Shown one piece after another: positions 24,093-34,493 of a DNA stretch of 64,000 nt (positions within the stretch are counted from its first letter, which is position 1; each line of letters starts with the position of its first letter). The DNA is from Oenanthe sinensis. Lineage: Eukaryota; Streptophyta; Magnoliopsida; Apiales; Apiaceae. Where the stretch lies: assembly GCA_028671895.1 (NCBI GenBank), contig CM053802.1, positions 35,316,201-35,380,200 on the forward strand. The letters run 5' to 3'. The position numbers and the translations under genes are program-made. Under the pieces are notes generated by a model. The model did not search any database. It saw only the letters and a program-made list of their open reading frames with translations, and was not told the DNA's origin.

Positions 24093-24972
24093 GTTGGTAT
24101 CAGACATACAGGTTGGTAGTCACTGAAATAAGCAGAGATATAGCCCGTTAAAGATTTGATAGATCACATGAGATAGGTTATGTTTTACTTTAGCTTTAAG
24201 CCTATGTTGTGAGTTGAGTATGATTGTGTTCTATACTATTTATTTGCAGCCTCGTCAGGTTGATCGCTTTACGGCGGGTCCTTCCAACCCGGTCGTGAGG
24301 GCACCGGATCAGCCACAGGTAGATTTGACCGTGATGCCAGCACCTCATGACCTACATCATGCCGCCCTGATCATGCAGCCCGATTATCAGCCTATGGAGC
24401 CCGGATTCTACGTAGGTTCTACCTTCAGTCCATCTCCAGGATATCCTATGCGGCCACACCCTATCCGGCCAGTGATGCCACAGCCAGTGATGCCACAGTT
24501 AGAGATACAGATCCCTATTATGCCACCAGCTACAATTCCATCCGACGCACCAGTGCATGTTTTACCATTGTAGAGTGATGTTACAGTGCAGGGTTTCTAT
24601 GTACCACCACCACTTATTCCTATCTAGCAGAGACCGGTTGGTCAGGCCTGGGTAGCCGTAGGTGCGGGTGGATCAGATGTAGGTTCGGTTGGTTATATTG
24701 GTGAGCCACGCACAGTCCCATTCCGTGAGTATCAGGCAGTTTATGAGGCCTACAGGGCATTTAGGGACCAGAACAGGGAATTACGACAGCTGAAGGGTGT
24801 TACGACATCTGAATCAAAGTTCCGCTATCATTTCAGAGAGTTGATGGCCGGTGTCGAGGAGGAGCTCACTTATTTGCATTTGGAGGGGCAGGACAACGTA
24901 GACTACCGTCACGCATATCGTATTCTGATGAGGGTAGCAGGTGAGATGAGGAGTTTAGCTGTAATCGACTAG
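23683..24972 (+). pseudogene. Candidate spliced extra ORF of the Tekay-like element
   Basis: Two exons can be read in phase. Exon 1 (23683-23757) lies in the LTR and encodes a basic 25-residue start (MSHRSSTSKSRQ...LLAPRASQ) ending at CAG, followed by GTATTT. Exon 2 (24250-24972) follows a T-rich tract and TTTGCAG and encodes about 240 residues: a Pro/Met-rich half, then a charged helical half (VPFREYQAVYEAYRAF, RELMAGVEEELTYLHLEGQ). The intron would span the LTR end and primer-binding site. Two in-frame TAGs (24571-24573, 24625-24627) break exon 2; both are explained by CAG to TAG. The exon 1 region is kept in the 3' LTR at 42382-42456 with K-to-R and G-to-R changes. I recognise no domain, and splicing is inferred. 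Confidence 0.5.
24095..24106 (+). promoter_or_regulatory. Primer-binding site of the Tekay-like element
   Basis: TGGTATCAGACA, matching the complement of initiator-Met tRNA over the first ten bases, two bases after the LTR end. Confidence 0.92.
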
Positions 24973-25289
24973 GACCGGGTGGATATATCAGCCTGGTAGG
25001 GATATGTAGTAGAGACTACCAGTTTCTGTTATGTTGTGTGCTAGTTTCTTTTATGTTGTGTGTATGGAGGCAGCTATATGTTGTAGGGTTGATTGTAAAT
25101 AGGTATGTCGGAATTTTGATGTATATAGCCGGCACCTTTAGTAGCGATAGGGACTAGAAACAGGGTATCCCCGGCTAGTTATCAGCTGTTGTATTATATA
25201 AACACTATATATATCAGCAGCAATTTTGTAGTGTATATTTACGTGTTTATATTTAGGTATGTTTTTATTTTTAATATTCAAGTACATTG
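24973..25289 (+). other. Tekay-like leader between the extra ORF and the A+ insertion
   Basis: Non-coding stretch after the extra ORF; it resumes after A+ at 34340-34493 and leads to gag. Includes T/G-rich repeats around 25020-25060. The last five bases (CATTG) are the A+ target duplication. Confidence 0.7.
25285..25289. repeat. Target site duplication CATTG (left) of A+
   Basis: CATTG directly before the LTR TG, repeated at 34335-34339. Confidence 0.96.
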
Positions 25290-26834
25290 TGTTAGTGTAG
25301 GTGCCCTAGAGGCAATACAATTTTTCCTTTTAATAAACATTTATGTCATTTAATTATTCAATAAACGTATTTATTATGACTTTAATTACTGCGATATATT
25401 TGTTAGCATAATAAATGTCCTTAGAATTATGATACTCGTTATATAGTTTAAGTACATGACTTGAACTTGAGATTATATAATATATCATATTCTTAAAGGT
25501 TCCCTAGTCGAGTATTATTATGATAGGACAATAATAATACATAAATAGACTAGTATGTTGTTTGACAGATAACCACATCTCATTGGCTATAAGTATGGGG
25601 ATACTAAAGTCAATACATAGGTACATGTAGGGGTACATGGTACTGGACAGACCCACAGTGAGATTCTTCATGTTTAATTAAGTCATCAGAAAGACTCACA
25701 GTGATAATGGTGTAATGATCCTCTGACTTGAGATCATTATATTTCTATACGAGGATTGATATACTTTGACTACATTAAAAGTTACCTTTGACCGGGTGAT
25801 GATAAAAGTGGACATCGGGTATATCATGAGTCGTATGAGAAATATGAATGATAGATAAAGGATTTAACCCTCCTATAATTAGGAGAGATATTATTGGCCT
25901 CTTGATTGAGTGAGACTATAAAATGCATGGCCGTGCTCAAATAATGATTTGTTTTTCATAGTCTACTCATGGATCAAGTAAACCCGGATTAAATGTTGAA
26001 GAGGATGACTAAATACATGCCTCGAGTTTAATCTATAATATATATGGTTAAAGGGATTATATTACACGGAAACATTAATCACGAAAGGTTTTATCGAATC
26101 ACGATTTAATTATTGTTTAATTAGGTAGCAATGATGTATTACTAGATACCGCTCATTGTTTATAATTTTATTGGAGAATAAAATTATTGCTAATTAAATA
26201 ATAGCCTATAGGGTCACACACATAGAGCACCTAGAGGAATAGTTAATTTAAATTATAGATTTAAATTAATTGATGATTAATTCGAATTTATTAATTAAGT
26301 GAGACTTAATTAATTGAAATAAATTCGAATTTGAAGAATTATATTTCTGCCAATAATAATTAAGTGTGACTTAATTATTAATTAAATAATAGAAGCATGT
26401 TTTATTATTTAATCCTATGCCTACATGGGTTAGGTTTTTGCTAAAAAGGCCCATTAACCAATCATTATAAATAGATAATGATAGGTTAAATGGCTTGCAC
26501 GTTTTTGCATAAACCCTAGCAGAAGAGGCAGCATAGGAAGAGGCAGAGAGAATTCGAAACCTATCAAAGGAGGCTAGTACTTCCGTTCCGTGTTCAAGAT
26601 CGTGAGACGTTCTTGAAGGTGCTCGTGTGGATACCATAGAGGTGCTTTCGAGAGGAAGACACAAATCGTGATAGCAAGGATCTCCGTTGAGTTCGTGGCA
26701 TTCAAAATCTTAATAGGTATGATTCGATTATCACCATAATCCGTCAATTCTTATACATGATCCTGCGTTTGGGTTCCGAAAATTTTCGTTATATTTACGT
26801 TTATCCGCTGCGTTTTATGCCTCGGAACCCAACA
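25290..26834 (+). repeat. 5' LTR of A+ (1545 bp)
   Basis: Starts TGTTAGTGTAGGTGCCC and ends GGAACCCAACA. Collinear without gaps with 32790-34334. Confidence 0.96.
26458..26473 (+). promoter_or_regulatory. CCAAT and TATA elements in the A+ LTR
   Basis: CCAAT at 26458-26462, then TATAAATA at 26466-26473, repeated in the 3' LTR at 33958-33973. This is the likely core promoter, with transcription expected some 30 bases downstream. The U5 region beyond it is purine-rich (about 26519-26550). Confidence 0.65.
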
Positions 26835-26835
26835 A

Positions 26836-26847
26836 TGGCATCAGAGC
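26836..26847 (+). promoter_or_regulatory. Primer-binding site of A+
   Basis: TGGCATCAGAGC, one base after the LTR, one mismatch to the initiator-Met tRNA complement. The same variant occurs in A- and C-, so the mismatch is a family feature. Confidence 0.92.
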
Positions 26848-28809
26848 TACGTGTATAAGGGACTGATTTGGTTACGTGTTAACTGTATTTGATGCAAATA
26901 TGCCTGTTTTGGTGACTGCCATGCCACTGCCATGCTACTGCTTTGTTACTGCCATGCTTCTGCCATGCTATGTTCTTCATGTATATTCGAATTGTAATAT
27001 GTGGTGATGATACTAGCATGTTAATGATTTGTCATGACTGATTTATATGCCATATTGCGATTTGTATATTATGCATGAGGGTCAGTTTGTATAGTGATAT
27101 AAACTGGTGGACAGATTATGTTGGACATGATCTGTTAACTGGGATATGATAAGTATGTATATGATACATGCTTCTGAAACTGTATAAGATGCAGTGGGAA
27201 AAAGGGCCAACAGATATGATCTGTAGTTCAGAAATTGATGATTTCTGAATAGGACTGGTCTTCGAAAATAAAAAAAATTTCTGATTTCGAGCTGACAGGT
27301 CAGCTCGACCCCAGCCGGGGGCTGCCGCCCCCAGACCCCGCCTGGGGCTGCCGCCCCAGACCCCGCCTGGGGCTGCCGCCCCAGACCCCGCCCAGGGGCT
27401 GCCGCCCCCGGACCCCCGCCCAGGGGCTGCCGCCCCCGGACCCCCGCAATATTTTATTTTGTGTACTTGAGCATGGTGCTGGTTATGGCCCTTAGACCCC
27501 TAGATTAATGGTTTTTGGTTTTGGTTTTATAAATACGACTTGCATGTCGTTTTCTTCATTCTTGTAATTGTTTAACCTCGAATGTAACTCGAGTTTTCTT
27601 ATGTAAGTACATTAGCTTAGGTTGTATTCAATTATTCCATGTAATGTACTTGAAGACTGAAAGATGATCCAAGAAGAGGAGCAGGCACTAGTGGATACAA
27701 GAAGAATGAAGACATGTAATTGTATTTATATTTTACCACCATAGATTGACTTTGATCCTTTCATTAGCTCGAAAGGATCACATAGGAAAGGGGCCATAAC
27801 CAAGCACGTTTACATACCGCACTTTACATAATGATGTATGAATGTATGTGTATAGTAGAAGATGCATGCTTTAATTAGATTAATCATATATGTATGTATT
27901 AGATACGTCATCCATGCCATGATTGTCATGCTAAACAAGATAAAATCTGTAACGATTTAAGATTTTAAAATTAACAAACGATCATGAGATTCTTGTGTTT
28001 ATGAAATATGGATTTTTAAAACACGGAATTGAATATGGATTTTGATATCTATAATTGGGATTTTCTGACAAAAACGGATATGCGTATTCGTAAGGCTGAT
28101 GGGTTTTAAGTGTGACCACTGGTATCCTCCATCTACCTGGGAAATGAACAATTTAAGATGTCAATTTGAAATATTTAGTTCAAGGAAAAATTGAGGATCT
28201 CTTCATGATGTGATCATGATCGTCGTAAAATTTTCTAAACCCCTTAACAAAATATTAAGTTTTAATCAGATGCTTTCCAATGAATGAACACTCATCGAAT
28301 CCTAGATCGATTAGGGGAAAGACTGTCAGTGGCAGGGGACTCCTGTCTATCGTGGTGAGATGCGACGAATATAAACGGTTATATTCGGCCGTTGTATCAT
28401 TGGGTCAAACTTAACTGAGTCGTCATAATAAGGTGAAAGTAAACGGTTATATTCAACCATTATGAACTTAGAAGCATAGAGTTTGGTTAAAAATCTATTA
28501 GATAGATAAGATCAATCGTTGCTCACCAAACTATCCAAGAATTATATATGATATAATTGACAAATGTTGTCTACCTAAATAATCATTCTTAAGGACTTCC
28601 AGTGGTTGACTTGAGACATGACGAAATATGGATCTTGGCTCACTAGAAAGGATTATGGGATATACTTTCCAAATTAATAGTAAGGGCTATTGATTTGATA
28701 AAAATAGTGGGAGATATATTATGAATGTATCATAATCATTTGAACATAATAAATAACTCAGACAATCTAATGTTTAATTTTGTGCTTTTATCATTGTAGA
28801 TACCAAGTA
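26848..28809 (+). other. 5' leader of A+
   Basis: A leader of almost 2 kb without a supported gene. It contains short repeated CTGCCATGCTACTGC-like units near 26920-26970 and the GC-rich hairpin array at 27308-27448. The remainder is AT-rich and collinear with the A- and C- leaders near gag. Such a long structured leader would be expected to hold packaging and dimerisation signals; that is inference. Confidence 0.8.
27308..27448 (+). repeat. GC-rich tandem hairpin array in the A+ leader
   Basis: Five consecutive units of about 25-28 bp, each containing GGGGCTGCCGCCCC. Each can fold into a 5-7 bp GC stem with a TGCC loop, separated by AGACCCCGCC or GGACCCCCGCC. The array is sharply bounded by AT-rich DNA. 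Element E keeps two units at its truncated end (17987-18050). The minus-strand A-, B- and C- leaders lack it. Confidence 0.9.
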
Positions 28810-31800
28810 ATGACAAACAACACAAACACACTATCCGTACGATCTGTCCTTGAGAAGGATAAGCTGACAGGAGGAAACAACTTCCTAGACTGGCAGAGGA
28901 ATTTGAGGATTGTCCTCAGGCAGGAGCGCAAGCTTCATGTCATTGATATTCCTCTGGCAGGTCCCCTTCCTGAGGGCGCTACTGTTGAGGAACGAGCGGC
29001 CCACACAAAGGATGAGAATGATGCAACTGATGTTGCGTGTCTTATGTTAGCAACTATGAGTGCTGAGCTTCAAAGACAGCATGTGCATATGGATGCATAT
29101 ACTATCAATGAGCACTTACAAAGCATGTTTGCAAGCCAAACTCGTCAAGAAAGGTTCAACACGAGCAAGTCACTCTTTAACTGCAAACAAGGGGCAAATG
29201 AACCAGTTGGCCCACATGTTCTGAAGATGATTGGTTACATTGAGTATCTTGATACTTTGGGTTTCCCGATTGGTCCGGAAACTGGTATTGACCTAATCTT
29301 GAATTCTTTGAACAACAAATTCACTCAGTTTGTTATGAACTACAATATGAATGAGTTTGACAAAACACCTACTGAATTGTTGGCTATGTTGAGAACATAT
29401 GAGACCAACATGAAGACGGCTGAACCTGCTCCCATACTGATGGTGGGCAATAAAGGTAAGGCGAAAGGGAAAGGCAAGTGGAAGGGTAAGAAGAAGACAG
29501 GTTCTGATTCTACACCCAAGCCAAAGTCAGGTCCTAAACAGGCTTTAAAGCCTAAAGGTGGGGTCGCTAAGGGTGAATGTCACTACTGTAAGAAAACTGG
29601 TCACTGGAAGAGAAACTGTTCAGTTTACTTGGAGGATCTGAAGAAGAAGAGGGCTGAGCAAGCTTCTAATTCAGGTATATATGTTATAGAAGTCAATCTG
29701 TCTATTTCTACATCTTGGGTATTGGATACCGGATGTGCTTCTCACATTTGTATAAATGTGCAGGAAATGCAGAGAAGTAGGACATTGGCTAAAGGAGAAA
29801 TGGACCTACGAGTTGGCAACGGAGCAAGAGTTGCTGCTTTAGCTGTAGGAATATATTATTTATCTTTGCCCTCTGGGCTAGTTTTAGAACTGGATAATTG
29901 TTATTATGTGCCTGCGATTCGCAGAAACATTATTTCTGTTTCTTGTTTGGACAAGAAAGGTTTTTCGTTTACAATAAAGGACAACAGTTGCTTTTTTGCT
30001 TTGAATGATTTAACCTATGGTGTTGCGCGTTTGTTTAATGGTTTATATGTTCTTGACTTAGATAATCCTGTCTGTAATATAGAAAACAAACGACTTAAAA
30101 TTAATGACTCAAATCAAACATACCTCTGGCATTGTCGTCTAGGCCATATAAATGAGAAACGCATATCCAAATTACATAGGGATGGATATTTGGATAAGTT
30201 TGATTTTGAATCATACCAAGAATGCGAATCTTGTTTGCTTGGTAAAATGACTAAAGCTCCTTTCACTGGTAAGGGTCAAAGGGCCACTGAGCGTCTGGAG
30301 CTAATACATAGTGATGTATGTGGCCCAATGCGTGTGATGGCTAGAGGAGGCTACTACTACTTCATAACATTTACTGATGATTTCAGTAGATATGGATATG
30401 TATATCTTATGAAGAATAAATCCGATTCTTTTGAAAAGTTCAAAGAATACAAGGCTGAAGTAGAGAAGCAAATTGGCGGAGGTGCAAGTATTAAAATCTT
30501 ACGATCTGATCGTGGAGGAGAATACTTGAGCACTGAATTTAAAGATTATTTAAAGGAGTGTGGTATTGTATCACAACTCACTCCGCCAGGTACACCTCAA
30601 TGGAATGGAGTTTCAGAGAGGAGAAATCGCACCTTGTTGGACATGGTGCGATCAATGATGAGTCATGCAGATCTTCCAATTAGTTTCTGGGGTTATGCTC
30701 TAGAAACAGCGGCTTTCACACTTAACCGTGTTCCTACTAAGAAGGTTCAAAAGACTCCATATGAGATATGGGAGAAGAAACGGTCAGGCATGAGCTTTAT
30801 GAAAGTTTGGGGATGCAAGGCGTTTGTGAAGCGTCAAGTATCTGACAAGCTTGGACCTAAATCTGAAGAGTGCAATTTTGTGGGATACCCTAAAGAAACA
30901 AAGCCGTATTATTTCTATAGTCCTTCTGAGCAAAAAGTGTTTATTGCTCGAGATGCTGTCTTCATGGAAAGGGATTTTGTTTCCAAAAGAAACAGTGGGA
31001 GAACTATAGACCTCGATGAAGATCGAGAACCACAAAATAGCATTGAACCTGAAGTGGAACAAGAGCAGGATAATAATAACGCTCAACAAACACAGGTTGT
31101 TCGTAGAACTGGTAGAATTCGCCATGAGCCAGAGAGATATGGATTTCTTTTGACTCAATGTGGTGATTTGATGCTCATAGATGAAGATGAGCCTCTCACA
31201 TACCAAGATGCTATGAGCAGTCCAGAATCTAAGAGATGGCTAGAAGCCATGAAATCCGAGATGGAATCCATGTATGAAAACCAAGTATGGACTTTGGTTG
31301 ATCCACCTGAAGGGGTAAAACCCATAGGGTGCAAATGGGTTTTCAAGAAGAAAACTGACATGGATGGAAATGTTCAGACCTATAAAGCAAGGCTAGTTGC
31401 AAAAGGTTTCAAGCAAATTCATGGTATTGACTATGATGAAACCTTCTCACCAGTGGCTATGGTCAAATCCATAAGGATTTTGCTTGCTATTGCAGCATTC
31501 CATGATTATGAAATCTGGCAAATGGATGTCAAAACAGCCTTCCTTAATGGAAGCCTTGAAGAAGATGTGGATGTGTACATGACACAACCTGAAGGTTTTG
31601 TCAGTCCAGGGAATGTTAGCAAGATATGTAAATTACGTCGATCCATTTATGGATTAAAGCAAGCCTCTAGGAGATGGAACATCCGTTTTGATGAAACTAT
31701 CAAAGAGTATGGATTTGTTCAAAACGAGGATGAACCTTGTGTTTACAAGAAGGTTAGTGGGAGCCATGTGGCATTCATAGTACTATATGTTGATGACATA

Positions 31801-32775
31801 CTACTAATGGGGAATGACATACCTTCTCTCAAGGCTGTTAAGATTTGGTTAGGGAGTAATTTCTCTATGAAAGACTTAGGAGATGCATCCTACATTCTAG
31901 GAATGAGGATCTATAGGGATAGATCTAGAAGGATGATCGGTCTAAGTCAGAGTACATACATCGATAAGGTTTTGCACCGTTTTGGTATGCAAAATGCAAA
32001 AAGGGGATATGTCCCCGTATCTCAAGGGATAACGATCTCTAAAGATCAGTGTCCGAAATCATTGGATGACAAGGACCGCATGAGTAAGGTTCCATATGCC
32101 TCAGCAATTGGATCCATCATGTATGCGATGGTATGTACTCGCCCAGATGTTTCGTATGCTTTAAGCATGACGAGCAGATACCAATCTAATCCAGGTGAAG
32201 GTCACTGGACGGCTGTCAAGAATATTCTAAAGTACTTGAAAAGGACTAAAGATTCATTCTTGGTGTATGGAGGAGAGGAGAAACTAGTAGTAAAAGGTTA
32301 CACCGATGCAAGTTTCCAAACAGACAGGGATGATACTGTATCACAGTCTGGTTTTGTGTTTTGTCTAAACGGAGGTGCTGTAAGTTGGAAGAGTTCAAAA
32401 CAAGAAACAGTAGCTGATTCTACAATGGAGGCTGAGTACATTGCAGCTTGTGAAGCGGCTAAGGAAGCAGTTTGGATTCGAAAATTCATTACTGAATTGG
32501 GAGTGGTTCCATCAATCGCAGATCCCATTGATCTATACTGCGATAATAATGGAGCCATTGCACAAGCTAAAGAACCTAGAGCTCACTCCCGAACCAAACA
32601 TATACTCAGGAGATATCACCTCATTCGAGAGATTAATGAGAGGGGTGACATACACATATGTAAAGTGCACACAAATGATAACATTGCAGACCCACTGACC
32701 AAAGGCTTGTCGCAGCAGAAGCACGACGGTCACACTAGTTCCATGGGTATTAGATACATGGGTGATTGGCTCTAG
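28810..32775 (+). CDS. Copia gag-pol polyprotein of A+ (intact)
   Basis: Single open frame of 1321 residues. An upstream ATG at 28780 is in frame, but MTNNTNTLSV at 28810 aligns with the gag starts of C-, E and B-. Numbered from 28780: Gag; CCHC knuckle at 267-280 (CHYCKKTGHWKRNC); protease active site Asp316 in LDTGCASHI; integrase zinc region from His451; integrase catalytic Asp512, Asp577 and Glu613 (35-residue spacing); RT with Asp916 and YVDD at 1003-1006; RNase H with Asp1176, Glu1219 and Asp1255. Every catalytic residue I can identify is present. The polyprotein should assemble virus-like particles, copy the RNA and integrate the cDNA. RT carries a two-residue insertion (EEDVDVYMTQP) compared with the SIRE copy. 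The best match I recognise is the Angela lineage. Confidence 0.96.
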   Translation: MTNNTNTLSVRSVLEKDKLTGGNNFLDWQRNLRIVLRQERKLHVIDIPLAGPLPEGATVEERAAHTKDENDATDVACLMLATMSAELQRQHVHMDAYTINEHLQSMFASQTRQERFNTSKSLFNCKQGANEPVGPHVLKMIGYIEYLDTLGFPIGPETGIDLILNSLNNKFTQFVMNYNMNEFDKTPTELLAMLRTYETNMKTAEPAPILMVGNKGKAKGKGKWKGKKKTGSDSTPKPKSGPKQALKPKGGVAKGECHYCKKTGHWKRNCSVYLEDLKKKRAEQASNSGIYVIEVNLSISTSWVLDTGCASHICINVQEMQRSRTLAKGEMDLRVGNGARVAALAVGIYYLSLPSGLVLELDNCYYVPAIRRNIISVSCLDKKGFSFTIKDNSCFFALNDLTYGVARLFNGLYVLDLDNPVCNIENKRLKINDSNQTYLWHCRLGHINEKRISKLHRDGYLDKFDFESYQECESCLLGKMTKAPFTGKGQRATERLELIHSDVCGPMRVMARGGYYYFITFTDDFSRYGYVYLMKNKSDSFEKFKEYKAEVEKQIGGGASIKILRSDRGGEYLSTEFKDYLKECGIVSQLTPPGTPQWNGVSERRNRTLLDMVRSMMSHADLPISFWGYALETAAFTLNRVPTKKVQKTPYEIWEKKRSGMSFMKVWGCKAFVKRQVSDKLGPKSEECNFVGYPKETKPYYFYSPSEQKVFIARDAVFMERDFVSKRNSGRTIDLDEDREPQNSIEPEVEQEQDNNNAQQTQVVRRTGRIRHEPERYGFLLTQCGDLMLIDEDEPLTYQDAMSSPESKRWLEAMKSEMESMYENQVWTLVDPPEGVKPIGCKWVFKKKTDMDGNVQTYKARLVAKGFKQIHGIDYDETFSPVAMVKSIRILLAIAAFHDYEIWQMDVKTAFLNGSLEEDVDVYMTQPEGFVSPGNVSKICKLRRSIYGLKQASRRWNIRFDETIKEYGFVQNEDEPCVYKKVSGSHVAFIVLYVDDILLMGNDIPSLKAVKIWLGSNFSMKDLGDASYILGMRIYRDRSRRMIGLSQSTYIDKVLHRFGMQNAKRGYVPVSQGITISKDQCPKSLDDKDRMSKVPYASAIGSIMYAMVCTRPDVSYALSMTSRYQSNPGEGHWTAVKNILKYLKRTKDSFLVYGGEEKLVVKGYTDASFQTDRDDTVSQSGFVFCLNGGAVSWKSSKQETVADSTMEAEYIAACEAAKEAVWIRKFITELGVVPSIADPIDLYCDNNGAIAQAKEPRAHSRTKHILRRYHLIREINERGDIHICKVHTNDNIADPLTKGLSQQKHDGHTSSMGIRYMGDWL

Positions 32776-32777
32776 TG

Positions 32778-32789
32778 CAAGTGGGAGAT
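32778..32789 (+). other. Polypurine tract of A+
   Basis: CAAGTGGGAGAT directly before the 3' LTR TG; it primes plus-strand DNA synthesis. Confidence 0.88.
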
Positions 32790-34334
32790 TGTTAGTGTAG
32801 GTGCCCTAGAGGCAATACAATTTTTCCTTTTAATAAACATTTATGTCATTTGATTATTCAATAAACGTATTTATTATGACTTTAATTACTGCGATATATT
32901 TGTTAGCATAATAAATGTCCTTAGAATCATGATACTCGTTATATAGTTTAAGTACATGACTTGAACTTGAGATTATATAATATATCATATTCTTAAAGGT
33001 TCCCTAGTCGAGTATTATTATGATAGGACAATAATAATACATAAATAGACTAGTATGTTGTTTGACAGATAACCACATCTCATTGGTTATAAGTATGGGG
33101 ATACTAAAGTCAATACATAGGTACATGTAGGGGTACATGGTACTGGACAGACCCACAGTGAGATTCTTCATGTTTAATTAAGTCATAAGAAAGACTCACA
33201 GTGATAATGGTGTAATAATCCTCTGACTTGAGATCATTATATTTCTATACGAGGATTGATATACTTTGACTACATTAAAAGTTACCTTTGACCGGGTGAT
33301 GATAAAAGTGGACATCGGGTATATCATGAGTCGTATGAGAAATATGAATGATAGATAAAGGATTTAACCCTCCTATAATTAGGAGAGATATTATTGGCCT
33401 CTTGATTGAGTGAGACTATAAAATGCATGGCCGTGCTCAAATAATGATTTGTTTTTCATAGTCTACTCATGGATCAAGTAAACCCGGATTAAATGTTGAA
33501 GAGGATGACTAAATACATGCCTCGAGTTTAATCTATAATATATATGGTTAAAGAGATTATATTACACGGAAATATTAATCACGAAAGGTTTTATCGAATC
33601 ACGATTTAATTATTGTTTAATTAGGTAGCAATGATGTATTACTAGATACCGCTCATTGTTTATAATTTTATTGGAGAATAAAATTATTGCTAATTAAATA
33701 ATAGCCTATAGGGTCACACACATAGAGCACCTAGAGGAATAGTTAATTTAAATTATAGATTTAAATTAATTGATGATTAATTCAAATTTATTAATTAAGT
33801 GAGACTTAATTAATTGAAATAAATTCGAATTTGAAGAATTATATTTCTGCCAATAATAATTAAGTGTGACTTAATTATTAATTAAATAATAGAAGCATGT
33901 TTTATTATTTAATCCTATGCCTACATGGGTTAGGTTTTTGCTAAAAAGGCCCATTAACCAATCATTATAAATAGATAATGATAGGTTAAATGGCTTGCAC
34001 GTTTTTGCATAAACCCTAGCAGAAGAGGCAGCATAGGAAGAGGCAGAGAGAATTCGAAACCTATCAAAGGAGGCTAGTACTTCCGTTCCGTGTTCAAGAT
34101 CGTGAGACGTTCTTGAAGGTGCTCGTGTGGATACCATAGAGGTGCTTTCGAGAGGAAGACACAAATCGTGATAGCAAGGATCTCCGTTGAGTTCGTGGCA
34201 TTCAAAATCTTAATAGGTATGATTCGATTATCACCATAATCCGTCAATTCTTATACATGATCCTGCGTTTGGGTTCCGAAAATTTTCGTTATATTTACGT
34301 TTATCCGCTGCGTTTTATGCCTCGGAACCCAACA
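32790..34334 (+). repeat. 3' LTR of A+ (1545 bp)
   Basis: Same length as the 5' LTR with 8 substitutions and no indel, followed by the target duplication CATTG. The minus-strand frame 33871-34164 also occurs in the 5' LTR and has no recognisable product. Confidence 0.96.
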
Positions 34335-34339
34335 CATTG
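34335..34339. repeat. Target site duplication CATTG (right) of A+
   Basis: Perfect copy of 25285-25289. Confidence 0.96.
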
Positions 34340-34493
34340 GTAATTATGCTACATGATCTGATAACATGAATGGAGATATTTATTACAATTAAAAAGGAAA
34401 ATTCCTCCAATATATGCTTTTCCATTTCCAATGTTATATCAAGACATGTCTAGCAAATTACTAATTAACTTGTCTGTTTATGTTATTAGAGTA

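Larger units (their letters stand above)
25290..34334 (+). mobile_element. Intact Angela-like copia element A+
   Basis: Complete 9045-bp Ty1/copia element with perfect target duplication, two 1545-bp LTRs, primer-binding site, long leader, one uninterrupted gag-pol frame and polypurine tract. The LTRs differ at only 8 positions (25352, 25428, 25587, 25687, 25717, 26054, 26073, 26284 against the same positions plus 7500), about 0.5%. It is the youngest and only coding-intact element here and could be autonomous. It lies in the leader of the Tekay-like element, in the same orientation. Lineage assignment to Angela (BARE-1-like) rests on protein motifs, LTR size and the long leader. Confidence 0.95.

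Noticed and set aside
26836..26847. tRNA gene at the initiator-Met-like sequences
   Set aside because: Only the 12 bases complementary to a tRNA end are present next to an LTR; there is no cloverleaf, so these are primer-binding sites.
27308..27448. CpG island or rDNA fragment
   Set aside because: It is only 140 bp, a tandem hairpin repeat inside a retrotransposon leader, with no rRNA similarity that I can see.
30784..31361. Long minus-strand frames inside the A+ gag-pol
   Set aside because: They are shadows of the strongly coding plus strand, with no start context or homology.
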